A program made the translations under genes and the position numbers. The notes beneath the pieces were generated by a model, which worked only from the letters and a program-made list of their open reading frames with translations, was not told the DNA's origin and searched no databases. Positions 1-11,922 of a stretch of DNA of 64,000 nucleotides are shown piece after piece. The stretch spans positions 1,302,001-1,366,000 of the forward strand of contig MCGE01000004.1 in assembly GCA_002105175.1 (NCBI GenBank). The letters run 5' to 3'. How positions within the stretch are numbered: the stretch's first letter is position 1; each line of letters opens with the position of its first letter. The DNA is from Absidia repens (taxonomy: Eukaryota > Mucoromycota > Mucoromycetes > Mucorales > Cunninghamellaceae).

Positions 1-1491
1 CAAAAGAAAACATGAGTGAGTCCTAAGTCTTCATCATAATAACTGATTGTATTTTTTTTTTATTACCATTTGCACACCTTCCCCACCCACATCTTTTGAT
101 TGAGAGTTCGATCGACGAGCTATCTTATCAATTTCATCAATAAAGATAATACCAGTTTCAGCCTTCTTGACATCATAATCACAGCTCTGAAAAAAAAAAA
201 AAAAAAAAAAAATAGCGAGACAGAATGAGTTGAGATGTAAATATATCGGAACAATAGGGTAACGATCGTATTTTTTTTAAAAAAACAAATTACCTCTAAT
301 AATCGATGTACTACCACTTCGACATCTTCGCCTACATATCCAGCCATAGTCAGTGGAGTCGCATCATTACTTGAAAATGGTACACCCAATATTTGAGCTA
401 ACGTTTTTGTCAACAATGTCTTGCCTATGTACGAAGAAAAACGAAGAAGCAAGTACTTGTTAAAAGAACCGAGGTGTTTTCATTTCATTGCTTATTTTTT
501 TTTTTCTCTTACCAGTGCCAGTAGGCCCAATGATAAGCACATTACTTTTGTCATAAACAGTCGAGTCGTCCACATGTTCACCATTCGCTTGCTTGTCAAA
601 GTCTAAAGTTGATGTTTTGGACTCCGTTTCATTGGGACATCGATAATGTGTGGCCGTCTGAGTAGGAGGATTGAGCCAAGTTCGTCTTTGTGATACTATT
701 CATATAAGCAATGGAAAAAAAAAAAAAAAAAGGTAAGGATGTGGATAAAAGAAGGTGTGTGTTGAATGACTAGTTAAAGACTTACATTTTCCATAGGAAG
801 AGAGCCGTTCAGCAGGGGCCAAATCAGCGCCAATGGATTCAATAGGTGTTGAGGTATAGTAGTCCTGCGGCAAAGACGAGTGATGTTGTTCGTGGTTTCG
901 TTCTTCTGTTTCCACCCTTTGCTGTTCCCTTATCTGTTTCGACAAGTTTGCTTGCACCCTACAATAATGGTTATAGACGGCCACAGCCAGTATCTTCTTA
1001 CTCCGTTCTTGTCCAATCACGTAGTCATCGAGATGCTTCACAATCTACAACAATAGCAGCAAAAGTAAAATGATACATTATCAGAAGTAGGTCAAATACA
1101 ATTCTATTTCACCGAACCTCACAACATAACTTACAGTTCTAGGGTCAGCCAAGTTGAATTGCATATTGTTGATGCCTCCAATGGGAGATGATGATATCGG
1201 TTTCGATTTACCAGTCTGTGTATGTCTATTGTCGGTTTCGCATTCCAAAGTTTGATATTTTCTTTTCGTCCTAATAACTTCGTTATTTATTATTATACAA
1301 TTTCTGCGTTGGAGCGTAGTCTTCATCGTTGCTGTCACGTTGCTAATAGTGTGATATGAGCTCAACTGAAGAGGGATGACAGCGGCGAGGCGTTGTAACC
1401 GAAGACAAGTCGAAGGACGATATGGGTAGAGACATGATAGTAAGGGTGAGGTGATTCTGTTGACACTAGCTGATTGTAATGGGAGTGCCAT
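1..1491 (-). CDS. MCX1: Mitochondrial ClpX-type AAA+ ATPase, 5' part
   Basis: ClpX is the AAA+ unfoldase of the mitochondrial matrix. Five exons are visible: 1491-1135, 1044-786, 695-513, 424-294 and 186-67. The gene continues past base 1, so the C-terminal part is missing. The start ATG at 1491 opens an Arg/Ser/Leu-rich, acid-poor leader that fits a mitochondrial presequence. Then come the ClpX start of the AAA module ([14 protein letters not shown]), Walker A GPTGTGKT split by an intron, the ClpX signature GYVGEDVE, Walker B IIFIDEID, and GGEGVQ. A low-complexity insert of about 50 residues lies between the first helix and Walker A. No Cys4 zinc-binding domain, as in bacterial ClpX, is seen in the N-terminus, so ClpP-adaptor functions may be absent. 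I infer a role in matrix proteostasis or haem synthesis control, as known for yeast Mcx1. Confidence 0.92.
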
Positions 1492-2135
1492 TACAAAAGA
1501 ATATATATATATACAAGGAGGGCAAAGAATATCAAATAATAGTAATAGACCACAAAAGAAGATTATTAATTATGAAAGCGGAAAAAAAAGAAAAAGGTCT
1601 GGTGAGTCTTTTTTTTTTATTTTTTGGAATGGCAATTTGTTGACCAATCAGTGGTAACCCCGACAATAGATATCATGCCCAAATTCGTACCCCGGTAAAG
1701 GGAAAAACTATATGCAAAACAAAAAACGTCGTATACCATTTTTGAACATAACAAGACAAATAGTAAACTATGCTTGCACCATATAACCGTAATACTAGAA
1801 GCTATACCCCGTTAATCCCACCAAAAAAAAAAAAAAAGACCTCCCAGCAAACATTTTGGAAGACAATAATATTTTTTATTAGCAGCAGAGCAACCTATTT
1901 ACATGGACAATAATAATATTTTTCAACTAAAAAAATAAAGCTTCGACATGTTCGTAAATGCGGGAGGGAGATTTTGTAAATCAAATAAAAAGGGAACTGT
2001 GTAATGATAAATTGAAATGAAATAATTGAAGTAAGAGATACATATGAGGATGTGAGAAGATGAAATATAATGAGATGAGAGGGTGTGAGATGAGAGGGTG
2101 TGAGAAGATAGAGGAAGGGAAGTAGTTGATTCTAA
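1492..2135. other. Spacer: MCX1 5' side and GAR1 3' side
   Basis: AT-rich spacer between the start of MCX1 and the stop of GAR1, both on the minus strand. It has several homopolymer runs and minus-strand AATAAA-type words near 1870-1880 that could serve GAR1 polyadenylation. I see no further gene. Confidence 0.5.
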
Positions 2136-3157
2136 CTAATAGCCACCACGACCGCCACGGAATCCACCACCACCGCCTCCGCGTCCACCTAGTCAAAAAA
2201 AAAAAAAAAAAAAAAAAAAAGGTGTTAGTATTCTGAAAACGAAAAAAAAAAAAAACGGATAGTAGTATTTACCGAATCCGCCACCTCGACCGCCACCGAA
2301 GCCGCCACGACCGCCACCTAGTTAACGAAGGAAAGTAAATATAACGAGTACACAAAGACGCTGACTGCATGTGCATTGACACAAATTATATTCATTTCAT
2401 GTTCTTACCTCGGCCACCGCCAAATCCTCCACGGCCACCTCGATCACCACCAAATCCACCGCGACCTAAAGTTAGTTCATCGCACGTATGACAAAAGAGA
2501 GGTTCAGATCGCTATTCATCTTGTTCAATCGTATTTTACTTACCACGACCACCGCGCGCACCACCGCGGCCACCTCGGAAACCACCATTACCGCCACGTT
2601 TCTCAACCTTTCCTTGAAGACCAGTTGCTTTGGAGCCTAAGTATGTCAGCAGCGAATTAAGACAGTGATCGAAGATGATTTTTCCTTTGCATTATTTGTT
2701 TTAATTGACTTACCTTTACCAATAACCTTTGGTTTAGGCAAAAATCGTTCCAAGGGAAGGAGTTTATCAGAACCAATATAGACCTTGTCATTGGGTTTGA
2801 AAGAAGTAGCCACCATACCTTCTTGCATTTTAACGGTAAAGAAGACCTCGTTCAGCGGGCCAAGAATTTCATCAACCTTGCCAATTTGAGACTTGTTTTC
2901 GAGATAAATAGGGGCATTGAAGTAAGGAACCTTGGGGTTAATAGATTTGCAAACCATTTCACCTTCACAAGCATGTTGGAAGGAACCCATGGCTACACAA
3001 TGATTACAATAAATTAATGTTGAATATAATCGAGAAAATAATAATAAATTGCAATCAGGCAGAATTTAAAGTCTGTACTTACCAATTACTTCATCAGGAG
3101 GTCCTTGGAATCCACTATTGAATCCACCACGGCCACCACCACGACCTAGAAGAGAAC

Positions 3158-3189
<32 letters not shown>

Positions 3190-3316
3190 AGAATTTCGCT
3201 ACTCATAGAGGAATTATATAGATCTAGTATCGGTTATTTTTATTTAACTTACCACCTCGGAAGCCACCACGGCCGCCACCACGACCACCACGTTCACCAA
3301 ATCCACCTTTACCCAT
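2136..3316 (-). CDS. GAR1: H/ACA snoRNP subunit GAR1
   Basis: Gar1 is a core protein of H/ACA snoRNPs, which pseudouridylate rRNA in the nucleolus. Seven exons (3316-3253, 3145-3083, 2992-2714, 2636-2544, 2465-2409, 2317-2273, 2188-2136) join without a frame break to 217 aa, normal for the family. The order is an N-terminal Gly/Arg-rich (RGG) region, the central Gar1/Naf1 beta-barrel (for example [20 protein letters not shown] and [15 protein letters not shown]), and a second long RGG tail ending in GGY. The start is the first ATG (3314-3316), which begins [11 protein letters not shown]. The RGG tail is cut into four very small exons, so one intron falls about every 15-30 residues. The identity is secure; the exact splice points in the repetitive tail are less so. 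Confidence 0.95.
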
Positions 3317-4859
3317 GTTTATAAGAATATGAATTAGTCGAAGGAAAAAGAAAAGAATAAGTGAGATTCACAAAAGTAAGAGGAGGCGAAACTTTTTTTT
3401 CCTTTATCTGGTGTGGCTTGCATCTTACTCTGGGTTTCAAACTAATTCATGTTGGCGGAATCAAACATACCAAATTAGGGAATGATGGTCGATGAATGTT
3501 TATTATAGCTTTAAATTGACAAGAAGTATAAATATATTGAGATGATGACAAAATATAATTTAGACGGGAGAAAAATTCATTTGAAATGGGGGGAAGAGGA
3601 TGTGATACGAAGAAATATCATACTGGAGAAATGAGGTGAATGAAAAATGAAATTAAAAGCAAAGGAATGCATATGTACAGTACGCACTTTATATAGTATC
3701 ATAGGTCAGCTTTCACTTCAAAAAAACCATTGACACGATATGATATCAAAACTTTCATCTTCAAAGGTTGCTTGAGGTCTTTACGATGTAAACATGAATC
3801 GCGGTCTTCCCTGATTTTCCCCTTGTGTTAGAGATGAATGAAACTCACTTTTCTTCAATGATAGTATAATCGTTCGTTCCCTGACCTTCCATTTATCATC
3901 ACCCAATACTTATGATGACAGATATTGTTTTGCTGGCGAATGTTATGTTTTGTGAACAAATGAACCACCCAAATGTATATGTATTATGTTATTGAAATGT
4001 ATGTGTTGTCTTAATTGACAATTAAAAATGGAACCTCACAATACGCTATTAAATTGAAGTTGGAAAGAAATAAAGTAACAATACGTGATTGTGTTGCTGT
4101 TTCTTATAAAAAACCAAGAATGAATGTTTCACGGGAAAGTTAAATATCTTCCAGTGTACTTCAATCATAGTATTTTTATTTTTTTAACGCTTCCTGTTTA
4201 TTTTATGCGTCTACTAATACCATTTTCTAAAACCATTTAAGAAATCTCCTCATCCCTGCGGGGGGGGGTTTGGAAACAAGAGCTCTGAGCACAACGATTA
4301 ATGGACATCGCATCTTACTGGTCCTAACTTTTTAGGCACCACACTATTTTTTTCTCTACTTCATAGACATTATATTGTACAGTGAGGGTATACCCATTGG
4401 GCAATACAAATTAAACTTGTGAGAAGCCGATATAAAGACGAAAAGACAAGGCATTTTTATTTCAAACGAATATATTTAAAGATGAGTCAAATAAGGTCAA
4501 GTTAGTGTGGGGTATACTGTAGTGGAGTAAACATAACGTCAGATAAGTTAATGCAATAGAAGAGTATGGACTATCCTATGGTGGGTGACAAACTATTCTA
4601 CTGTACTGTACTGTACTGTACTGTACTCTACATAGGGGGAAGGGTCTACTGAACTTGACCGAACCTGTTCCATCTTGTCTGCAAGGCAATCAAAAGAGAG
4701 AAATCATGTTGTCATTGTTAAATAATAGCTGTTATGATACTGTCTTGAGAAGAGAACCGTCATGTTCATAATATTATGAAAAGTGATAGAAGGACAGGTT
4801 TCCTAATTTGTATCCACCAAAATAGTAAGACTCGTAAACCAAAACCCGCACAGGGGAAA
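3317..4859. other. Spacer upstream of GAR1
   Basis: About 1.5 kb of AT-rich sequence with no convincing ORF or RNA gene. It contains a G-run near 4260 and the TACTG pentamer repeat listed separately. The bases just above 3316 presumably hold the GAR1 promoter; no specific element is recognised. Confidence 0.4.
4598..4628. repeat. TACTG pentanucleotide microsatellite
   Basis: About six direct copies of the 5-bp unit TACTG, read directly. It sits in non-coding sequence upstream of the first dispersed repeat copy. Confidence 0.9.
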
Positions 4860-5410
4860 AAAATTCCATTCAGATCCCGCCCACGTGAATATTTGTTTAC
4901 TCCCGATTTTATTTTTAGCTCTTTCTCTCTTTTTTTCTTTCTTCTTTATTCTTCGCAACTGTGTCCCCTTTGGGGTTATGGTGGATTTAGATTATTATCA
5001 GGACTAGTTTAGAAGCGCTTTCAGAATAGGGATTACAAGATGCATGGGGAAACCCTTTCATTTTTGGATCTAGGATCTGAGGGTACCATTAGTTAGCTTT
5101 TTGGAGTCATTTCAGTTTAGTTCAGCGTTAGTTTGTACATACGTTTTGTCTAAATATGAATAAAATATGTTTCTTTTTAATAGTTCAATGAATAATATTC
5201 CATTAGTCTTGCTGATGTCTTGTGAAGTAGATCCTTTTTTACCATTGTCTCTTTAGATTATTGTCGATCTTTTTCAGATCTCCTTCTAGTCTTCTTCTTG
5301 TTGCATTCATTAGATACCACGTTACAATGAACCCAGAGCTCTTTATCTAGTATTTATCAATATTCTCCAAATAAAATATATCGTTGTTATTGCCTATCCT
5401 CTGACCAATT
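4860..5410 (+). repeat. Dispersed SINE-like element, copy A
   Basis: It opens with the B-box/T-arm-like word CATTCAGATCCCGCCCACGTG at about 4868-4888 (last 20 bases most conserved), followed by a pyrimidine-rich stretch. The conserved core is at 5001-5085 and contains GGACTAGTTTAGAAG and GATGCATGGGGAAACCC. It then has a first AATAAA near 5158 and a second block ending in another AATAAA near 5370. It matches copies C, F, G and I over most of this length. Confidence 0.85.
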
Positions 5411-6514
5411 AAATAGTAGTAAAACAATTGTTGTGGCACTTTTGTGAGTACCCTGTTTTCAAGTCCCTCTCCCTCCACATTATGACTATTTTCTCCCAGA
5501 GACCCAGCGACTGATAGAAAATCATCAGTAGCTTCATATCAGACGTGACCTTTCTCCAAATTGATAAATTGTAGTATCTAACCTAGGTTGTCACACGAAG
5601 TATTTTTCTCTGCTTCCTGGCCAGCGCACTTCCATAATGGAAAGCCTTATGAGTTTTCTTTTTCAATGATATGCATACTAATAAATATGCCGAAAGGTCT
5701 TTCCGCCTCAGAAGTCATTCGCCTATTAAGGTTACTTTGATATGAAAGATGTCATTATTTCTGATCCACCATTCATACCAATTATCCAAAGTCATGCTGT
5801 CAGTGTGATATTCAGACGGACTGTATTTTGTATACAGAGCTCAAGTTTTTAGTTTTAGTTGGCGATATAAAAAAATAATAGCCCCTGAAGCTCTAATGAG
5901 TTACCTGAAACAGTGCAAAGAGGTCAGAGTGTACAATTCGACCAAGAACCACACTCAATGATCTACCCGATAACTCTTGAGTAGATAATTTTTTTTGATG
6001 TTTGCATCATGCACAGAATAGCTTTTTGAAATTGGGAAGGTGGGAGTACAATGAGCTATATTCTTCAGATGGTCGAGAATAATAATAATAATAAATGGCT
6101 CCAATAAAGCTTTACTTGACGTTTTCACAGAACTACACCATAATCAGCAACAACTTCCTAAACTTGACTAGCGTATATGTAGTCGCTCACTTTGGCCATT
6201 ATCGAGTCCTTCATATACAAAATAAACATCCAATATATTCCCAATCCTTTTTCAATATTTGTCCGCGCCAATATTTTTGATTCAAAAATGCTGCAAAGGG
6301 CATCAGAATGTTTATTAATTAAAATATAATTTTGAATATGTAAAACTAAATCAAATAAATAATGATATAAGGGAGGGAAGATATATGACGATATTATACT
6401 ACAGAAAAAAAAAAGCAACAACAACAAAATCAATGGGCACAAAACTAGAGCTATCTTTTTTTTTTCATGATTAAACTACAGTAAAAAAAGAAATAAATGG
6501 GACTATGACTAAAG
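5411..6514. other. Spacer 3' of the inositol transporter
   Basis: About 1.1 kb of AT-rich DNA. Minus-strand AATAAA-type words around 6290-6360 may be polyadenylation signals for the transporter. No gene was recognised; short ORFs here lack codon or family support. Confidence 0.4.
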
Positions 6515-8562
6515 CTATCTACTTTTCATGAATCCTTGATGTACTTCTTCCAATGTTCGATTTGCCGTCTGGATAATTAGAAATAAAGTATCAAATATAA
6601 CTGATTAGTAAACCATGTATCATCAGCAATCTTCCTTTTTTTTTTTTTTTATACCTCGGGTACCAAAAAGTAAATCAACACGTATAGGATAATGGAGAGA
6701 CCTGCATAAAAGAAGTAAGTTCCACCAGTAGACATAGCATTAGTCATGGATAAAAAGGTTGTAGAAATAATAAAATTGCAAATCCAGTTCACAGCAGTAG
6801 ATATTCCATTCGCCTTGCCTCGCATTGCAGTGGTAAATATTTCACTTTGAATCAACCAAGGAGCATAACCCAACCCAAGAGCATAGCTTGCCACATAGAC
6901 AATCAACGCAGTGATTAAAACCCCAGTGATAGCATGGTCATTCCCACGAGGAGGACATTTAGTATCGCTTGCAAAGATATCACTGACATCATGACCATCC
7001 AAAGCAACACATATATTTTGACTGGAGGACCATCCACAATTCTTGTCAATGACACACCGCGAACAATGCGAAGTGTATCCGCTGCAAGTATCGCTTTTCG
7101 GTAAGAAGCCTTGTTGAGCACCAAACGTTGCCCCCAGTGCAATCAATCCCGCAATCATCACCAGCGTTGTAGAGATAAGCATCCTTCGTCTACCCACACG
7201 GTCAATCACCATGACCGCGACTATCGTAAAAACCATGTTGGTTGCCGCTACAATGATTGCCACGCTTGTTGAATTTTGATTGCTTTGAAAACCAGCCATT
7301 TGTAAAATTGTTGCAGCATAGTACATGGCTGCGTTGAATCCACAAAGTTGTTGAGCCGCTTGAAGTATACACGCTACCATAAAGGTCGAGAGTTAAAATT
7401 GTGAGTAAATAATTCATGAGTTTCACTGACTTCGCTTACCTATAATAAGTGGTTTGTAATGTTCTGCCAACTTGAAATCCTTGAATCGTCCAGCATGACT
7501 GATATTGATATCGTCCGCAATAAGAGCAATTTCGTTGTCAATAAAAGCATCACTGACACTGTCACCATAAATTTTTCGAATCACCTTTCTTGCTTGATCC
7601 TTCCTGCCAGAAATGACCAAATGACGGGGGGACTCGGGTAAAAATGGCATCACCACTAACTGGAAAAGAGCAGGAATACCAGCAATACCAAACATGTACC
7701 TCCATCCTTGATCCACGTTAGCAAAAGCAATGTTGATGACATAGGCAATGACCTGACCAAAAGTGATCACAAGTGTGTTGAGAGTAGTTAGTCTCCCTCT
7801 GATATTTTTGGGAGCAATTTCACCTGGGAAAATAATAATAATAAATCATTAAAAATTAAAGTGTGCAAATTTGAGTTTCGTACTTACTGACATAAACCGG
7901 TACAATCATAGATGCAACACCTACACCAAGACCAACAACTAATCTTCCAGCAATTAAACATGCTATGTTGGGTGCCAATGCTAATAAGAGTGCGCCCGCA
8001 ATAAATATCACAGAAGCGAATAGAATCAAAAGCTAAAAGGAAGAAAACAAAATAGCCAAAAACAGGTAAGATTAAAGTTAAGATGAAATACTCTGTGTGA
8101 CACTACTCGTTCATACTTTGCGTCCAAACTTGTCAGAGAACTATAACATAACAGAAAAAAAAAAAAGTGAAGGTTAGTCGAAGTGGCGGGAAGGAAAAGG
8201 GTAACTTTAACTTACCAGGCCAGCAAAAAACCCTCCAAAGATAGCACCAAAAGTAGTGGCACCCACGATCAGTTCTGTTGTTTCGTCTTTGAGATAGAAT
8301 TCAGCCTGAATAGGTGATAAAGCCCCCGATATAACTATAATAGAGATCACTAAGTGTCAGTCATCGTTTTGTTCAAAGGTAGAATCATACACCCAACTTT
8401 ACCCCCAGTGTCATAACCAAAGAGGAAGCCGCCGACACAAACGCAAAATACAAGCACATATACAAAGAAGGTTGCCTTGCCAGTTTCTTGGTCAAGACTA
8501 AGAGAACGAGGTGGATCGTCCAAGATCTCTTCTAATTGACTTTCCTTCTTGGTCGAAGCCAT
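6515..8562 (-). CDS. Proton/myo-inositol symporter (sugar porter, MFS) with PSI-like insert
   Basis: A 12-helix major facilitator of the sugar-porter family, best matching H+/myo-inositol transporters of the plasma membrane. Seven exons (8562-8403, 8334-8216, 8140-8117, 8032-7888, 7823-7440, 7373-6655, 6568-6515) close to 534 aa. Family motifs seen in order are FGYDTG in TM1, GRLVVGLGVG, PESPR after TM6, QQLCGFNAAMYY in TM7, DRVGRRR after TM8, and a C-terminal PETANRTLEEV. The loop between TM9 and TM10 carries an insert of about 70 residues with six or more Cys, including HCSRCVIDKNCGW, which resembles a PSI/plexin-type knot. Such an insert is known in animal HMIT (SLC2A13) and is absent from classical yeast Itr1. 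The third exon is only 24 nt. The inositol substrate is an inference from overall resemblance; another polyol is possible. Confidence 0.9.
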
Positions 8563-9639
8563 TCCTAAAACGTAACCGAAAACATACAGATTAATCGACT
8601 GCTTCCTAGATACATTATCTTGATGAAAAATAGAATGAATAAGTATGAATCCTACTTACTTTGCGTTTTGATAGAGGAAAGCAGAAAAAGCGGACAAAAA
8701 AAGAAAATGAGCAAGGACGGAAAAGGGACCTGTTTTCTATGGAAAAAAAGTGCGGGGTTGAATTCGATTAAGGTTTTTACCAGCGAATAGTAATTAAGTG
8801 ATAAAACTTGTATATAGTAAGACACTTCAATTATGTTTAAAAGCGGAAAATTTATATGATACAGTATACTGTCTTACGTGAGCCCGTTAAACAACTTAAT
8901 TCGCGATCATGGGAATATCACACTTTTTTTTCTTTTGTCAATTGGAATAAACACTCAATTGTACGGTAACATAAATCTTGTGAACAGCACATTATTCTCC
9001 TCGCAACTGCAGGATCATGACTGGTTTACAATGCAGTGTATTTCAATGATATTCAAATTGGAGAGCATGGGCACTGAACGACGAAGGTACATTGTGAGTG
9101 ATGAGATTTCTCCGTCCAATCTGTAGAGTTTTTGCCACTATCATATGATACATTGCTCACCGCATACTATCCCCGCTGCCCTCGTTGAAAACTATATAAT
9201 ATTAGATGTCGCCTACACACTGATCAATATTTACACAATACTTTATGTACTGTACGTACTGTCGTCAGGTAAATATCAAACACTGGTAAAACACAATAAA
9301 AATAATAAAATCTCCCCGCGAAGTACCTTCCTGAACGTAACCCATCCCAGCAACGCAGTAAACAACAATAAAATTGCCCAACAAGATACCTCTCATCACA
9401 TATCAAAAAACACTCTACAAGGAATTTATTGGAGATAGTATGATGGAGGCTATTGATAATGAGAAGAATGGATGACACTAATCTGAAGGGACGATGGTGA
9501 AAACGGATTAATAGACTGTATAAGGCAGATAAAACATGAGAAGGACTATAAATGGGTATCTTTTGCAATATAACAAGACGATGGTATAAGATACAAGAAA
9601 GAGACTAATGGGGCATTTTTCACTAAAGTATATACAAAG
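8563..9639. other. Spacer upstream of the inositol transporter
   Basis: About 1.1 kb. The first 200 bases hold the presumed promoter of the minus-strand transporter. The rest contains only short ORFs without recognisable domains. Confidence 0.4.
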
Positions 9640-9965
9640 GAATGTAGTTTATTAAGATATAGATTCAAACTATTGGCAAAATAACACTAAACTAAGCTAA
9701 TGGAGGCCCCAAAAAGTCAACTAATGGGGTCTTCAGATCCTAGATCCAAAATGAAAGGGTTGCCCCATGCATCTAGTAATCCCTGAGCTGAACCACCTTC
9801 TAAACTGGTCCTGATACTAATCTAAGTCCATCATAACATCAAAAGAGTTGAATGGTGAAAAAAATGAAGGAAAAAAAAAGGAAAGGAAAAGAAAGAAATC
9901 GAGAAAATAAATTCATGTGTGCGGGATTTGAAGTCCGCCGTATGAGCACGGCCCTTCACCAAGAT
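9640..9965 (-). repeat. Dispersed SINE-like element, copy B (reverse orientation)
   Basis: The only minus-strand copy. Read on the minus strand, the head at about 9960-9900 shows a perfect 5-bp stem GCCGT/ACGGC around GCTCAT, then CTTCAAATCCCGC. This looks like an anticodon arm followed by a T-arm of a tRNA. The core (GGATTACTAGATGCATGGGG) lies at about 9820-9735 and a terminal AATAAA near 9650. This copy preserves the tRNA-like head best. Confidence 0.85.
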
Positions 9966-10143
9966 TTGACCCCTTTTATTTTTTATTGTGGAGTGCAGCA
10001 CTTTTTTTTTTGGCTCCTTTTTCTTTTTCTTTTATTTTCTATTGATTAAACAAAACGGCACGTCTCAAACCAAAACCTTCGGAACAGAATAAATATCAGA
10101 AAGCTTCACTCCATCTTTCTACTGAAAGACAGAAAGGAAAACC

Positions 10144-11201
10144 GACACAAATACTCGACAAAGAAGTGTGCATCAAATACATGAAAGAAATCTTCAATCA
10201 ACGATTAATAAAAACAGTAAACCCACTTGGAAAGAAGAAGGTGCCAAAGAGCAAATGAAGAATGAATGTCTAGCTCAAGAATTTGAAAAGAAGACGAAAA
10301 ACCGTGGGCTACGTGATCTCTACAAACATACAGCCAATACATACAGCTCAGGTAATATTAAATTAATGAATACAAAAGCTTGATAAAAAAATTACTCAAC
10401 TATTGTTATTATTACTATTCTTCTTCTTCTTCAGATCATCAACAAGAAGGACTCACAATTACTCCCAAGAACGTTTCGCAATGTGTATCATCCATTTACT
10501 TCCACCTATGGTTTGATTTCTCGGACGAGAACCTTGGCGGTGCTATTGATATGTTTTTTGGTGAAAGCAATGATCAACATATGGCAGATACTGTGAAAGC
10601 TCCTGCTCCTGCCCCTGCGACCAATACCACAACCAATACCAAGACGATGACGCAGCCTCTGAAGAAAATTTTGCGTACGGACCTTTCTGCTGAAGAGCAA
10701 AAGGTGTTTATGGGATACTTTGAAACACTGTCAGAGATTGATTTCCGATAAGCTAATGGACCTCTCCTCTCTATTGAAGTTGGATTTAAATACCAGAACA
10801 ACGTAAGTCAAACATGATAATAATCATATGTGCATATGAATTTTGAAAGCCAATTAATTTGAAATTGCTGTTTCTTGCTAGTGGACCGGAAGTGGATTTG
10901 AACTCAACCATACCTAAATCTGCGTACATACACTCCCTCAGCAAACCATTCATTGTAGCGCCTCCCCACGATGGATTTGAAGACAAGAATGAGAGAAGGC
11001 AAACAGTAGATGACAAATATATGACAAGCTATACTCTGGAAATCACCTTTTGCAGCTACTACCATTAATCTCAGCCTTACCATCCACCTCAGCGCAATTT
11101 TCTTCAATATCAGGTACGCTCACCGCCTCAACGTTCTCCGTGACAAGCAAGCTTATTGATCACAAGACAATGTCCGAATGACATCGAAAACAGACGATCA
11201 A
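10144..11201 (+). pseudogene. Degraded or mis-predicted gene of unknown family
   Basis: Coding-like exons without a recognised family. The first exon (about 10144-10351) has no in-frame ATG near its start. It splices well (GTAATA to CTTCAG) into 10437-10751, whose residues include DENLGGAIDMFFGES, which faintly recalls a UBA-type helix pair, and SAEEQKVFMGYFETLSEIDF. The frame then stops at 10749-10751 (CGA TAA G). Skipping one T gives RKLMDLSSLLKLDLNTRTT, which splices in frame into about 10882-11005 (GPEVDLNSTIPKSAYIHSL), and a last exon at about 11056-11201 that ends in KTMSE and a stop. So the reading is continuous except for one extra base. This could be a pseudogene, a sequencing error or a +1 frameshift; I cannot tell which. 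A further small ORF at 11456-11671 was not assigned. Confidence 0.35.
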
Positions 11202-11922
11202 AAAAACGGTAAGAAAAGGAAATATGGCACGGAACCATGATTTACAATGATCGTTTCTTTCTTTATAGGCACACAACAATACGATCGATACAATTGAAAA
11301 TGGTATGACAATGACAAAGTATTCAAGCCCATAAAGTAAAAAAAAGGTCATATAGCAGCATTGTTATCACAGAAGCAAAGGACTGATTTTTTTTTATTGA
11401 AAAAATAGAAAAATCAAGAAGTTGCCAATGATCTTCACTCTTTTTACAATGAAAAGTGGCACCGCAAGAATGTACGAAATGGATCTCGCATGAAGACACG
11501 TGGACTCGACTGTGTGCGGCCAAGGAACTAACGAACAAAATCAGAAAGGACCATGACAACAAAGACGTACAGCTGCGGTATTCTTATGGTGATGAGGGTC
11601 GTGGTGTGAACTCACGAATTAAGAGGCATCTTCGGCGTGGACACACTGACTCGATCAAGACAATACCGTAAAATTCATCAGTATTCGAAACAGACAAATT
11701 CCGAACAAAGCAAAAATCTAACTTTTTTTTTGTTACAAACCCCGCTTAATATACGCAAAATTCAAAAACACCCCAAGGATATTTTATTTTGAACATTTTA
11801 GACCTCCCTTTCCTTTTTATTAATATTATTATTAGTACTATTTAATCCATCTATCCTTCTACTTTATATATTCTTCATCACAACATAATACCATTGAATA
11901 GAATTTCTTTCCGTGTGACATC
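11202..11922. other. Spacer and EXO84 promoter
   Basis: About 720 bp. It includes an unassigned ORF of about 70 codons (11456-11671) without family features. The final 200 bp upstream of the EXO84 ATG are AT-rich and presumably contain its promoter. Confidence 0.35.
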
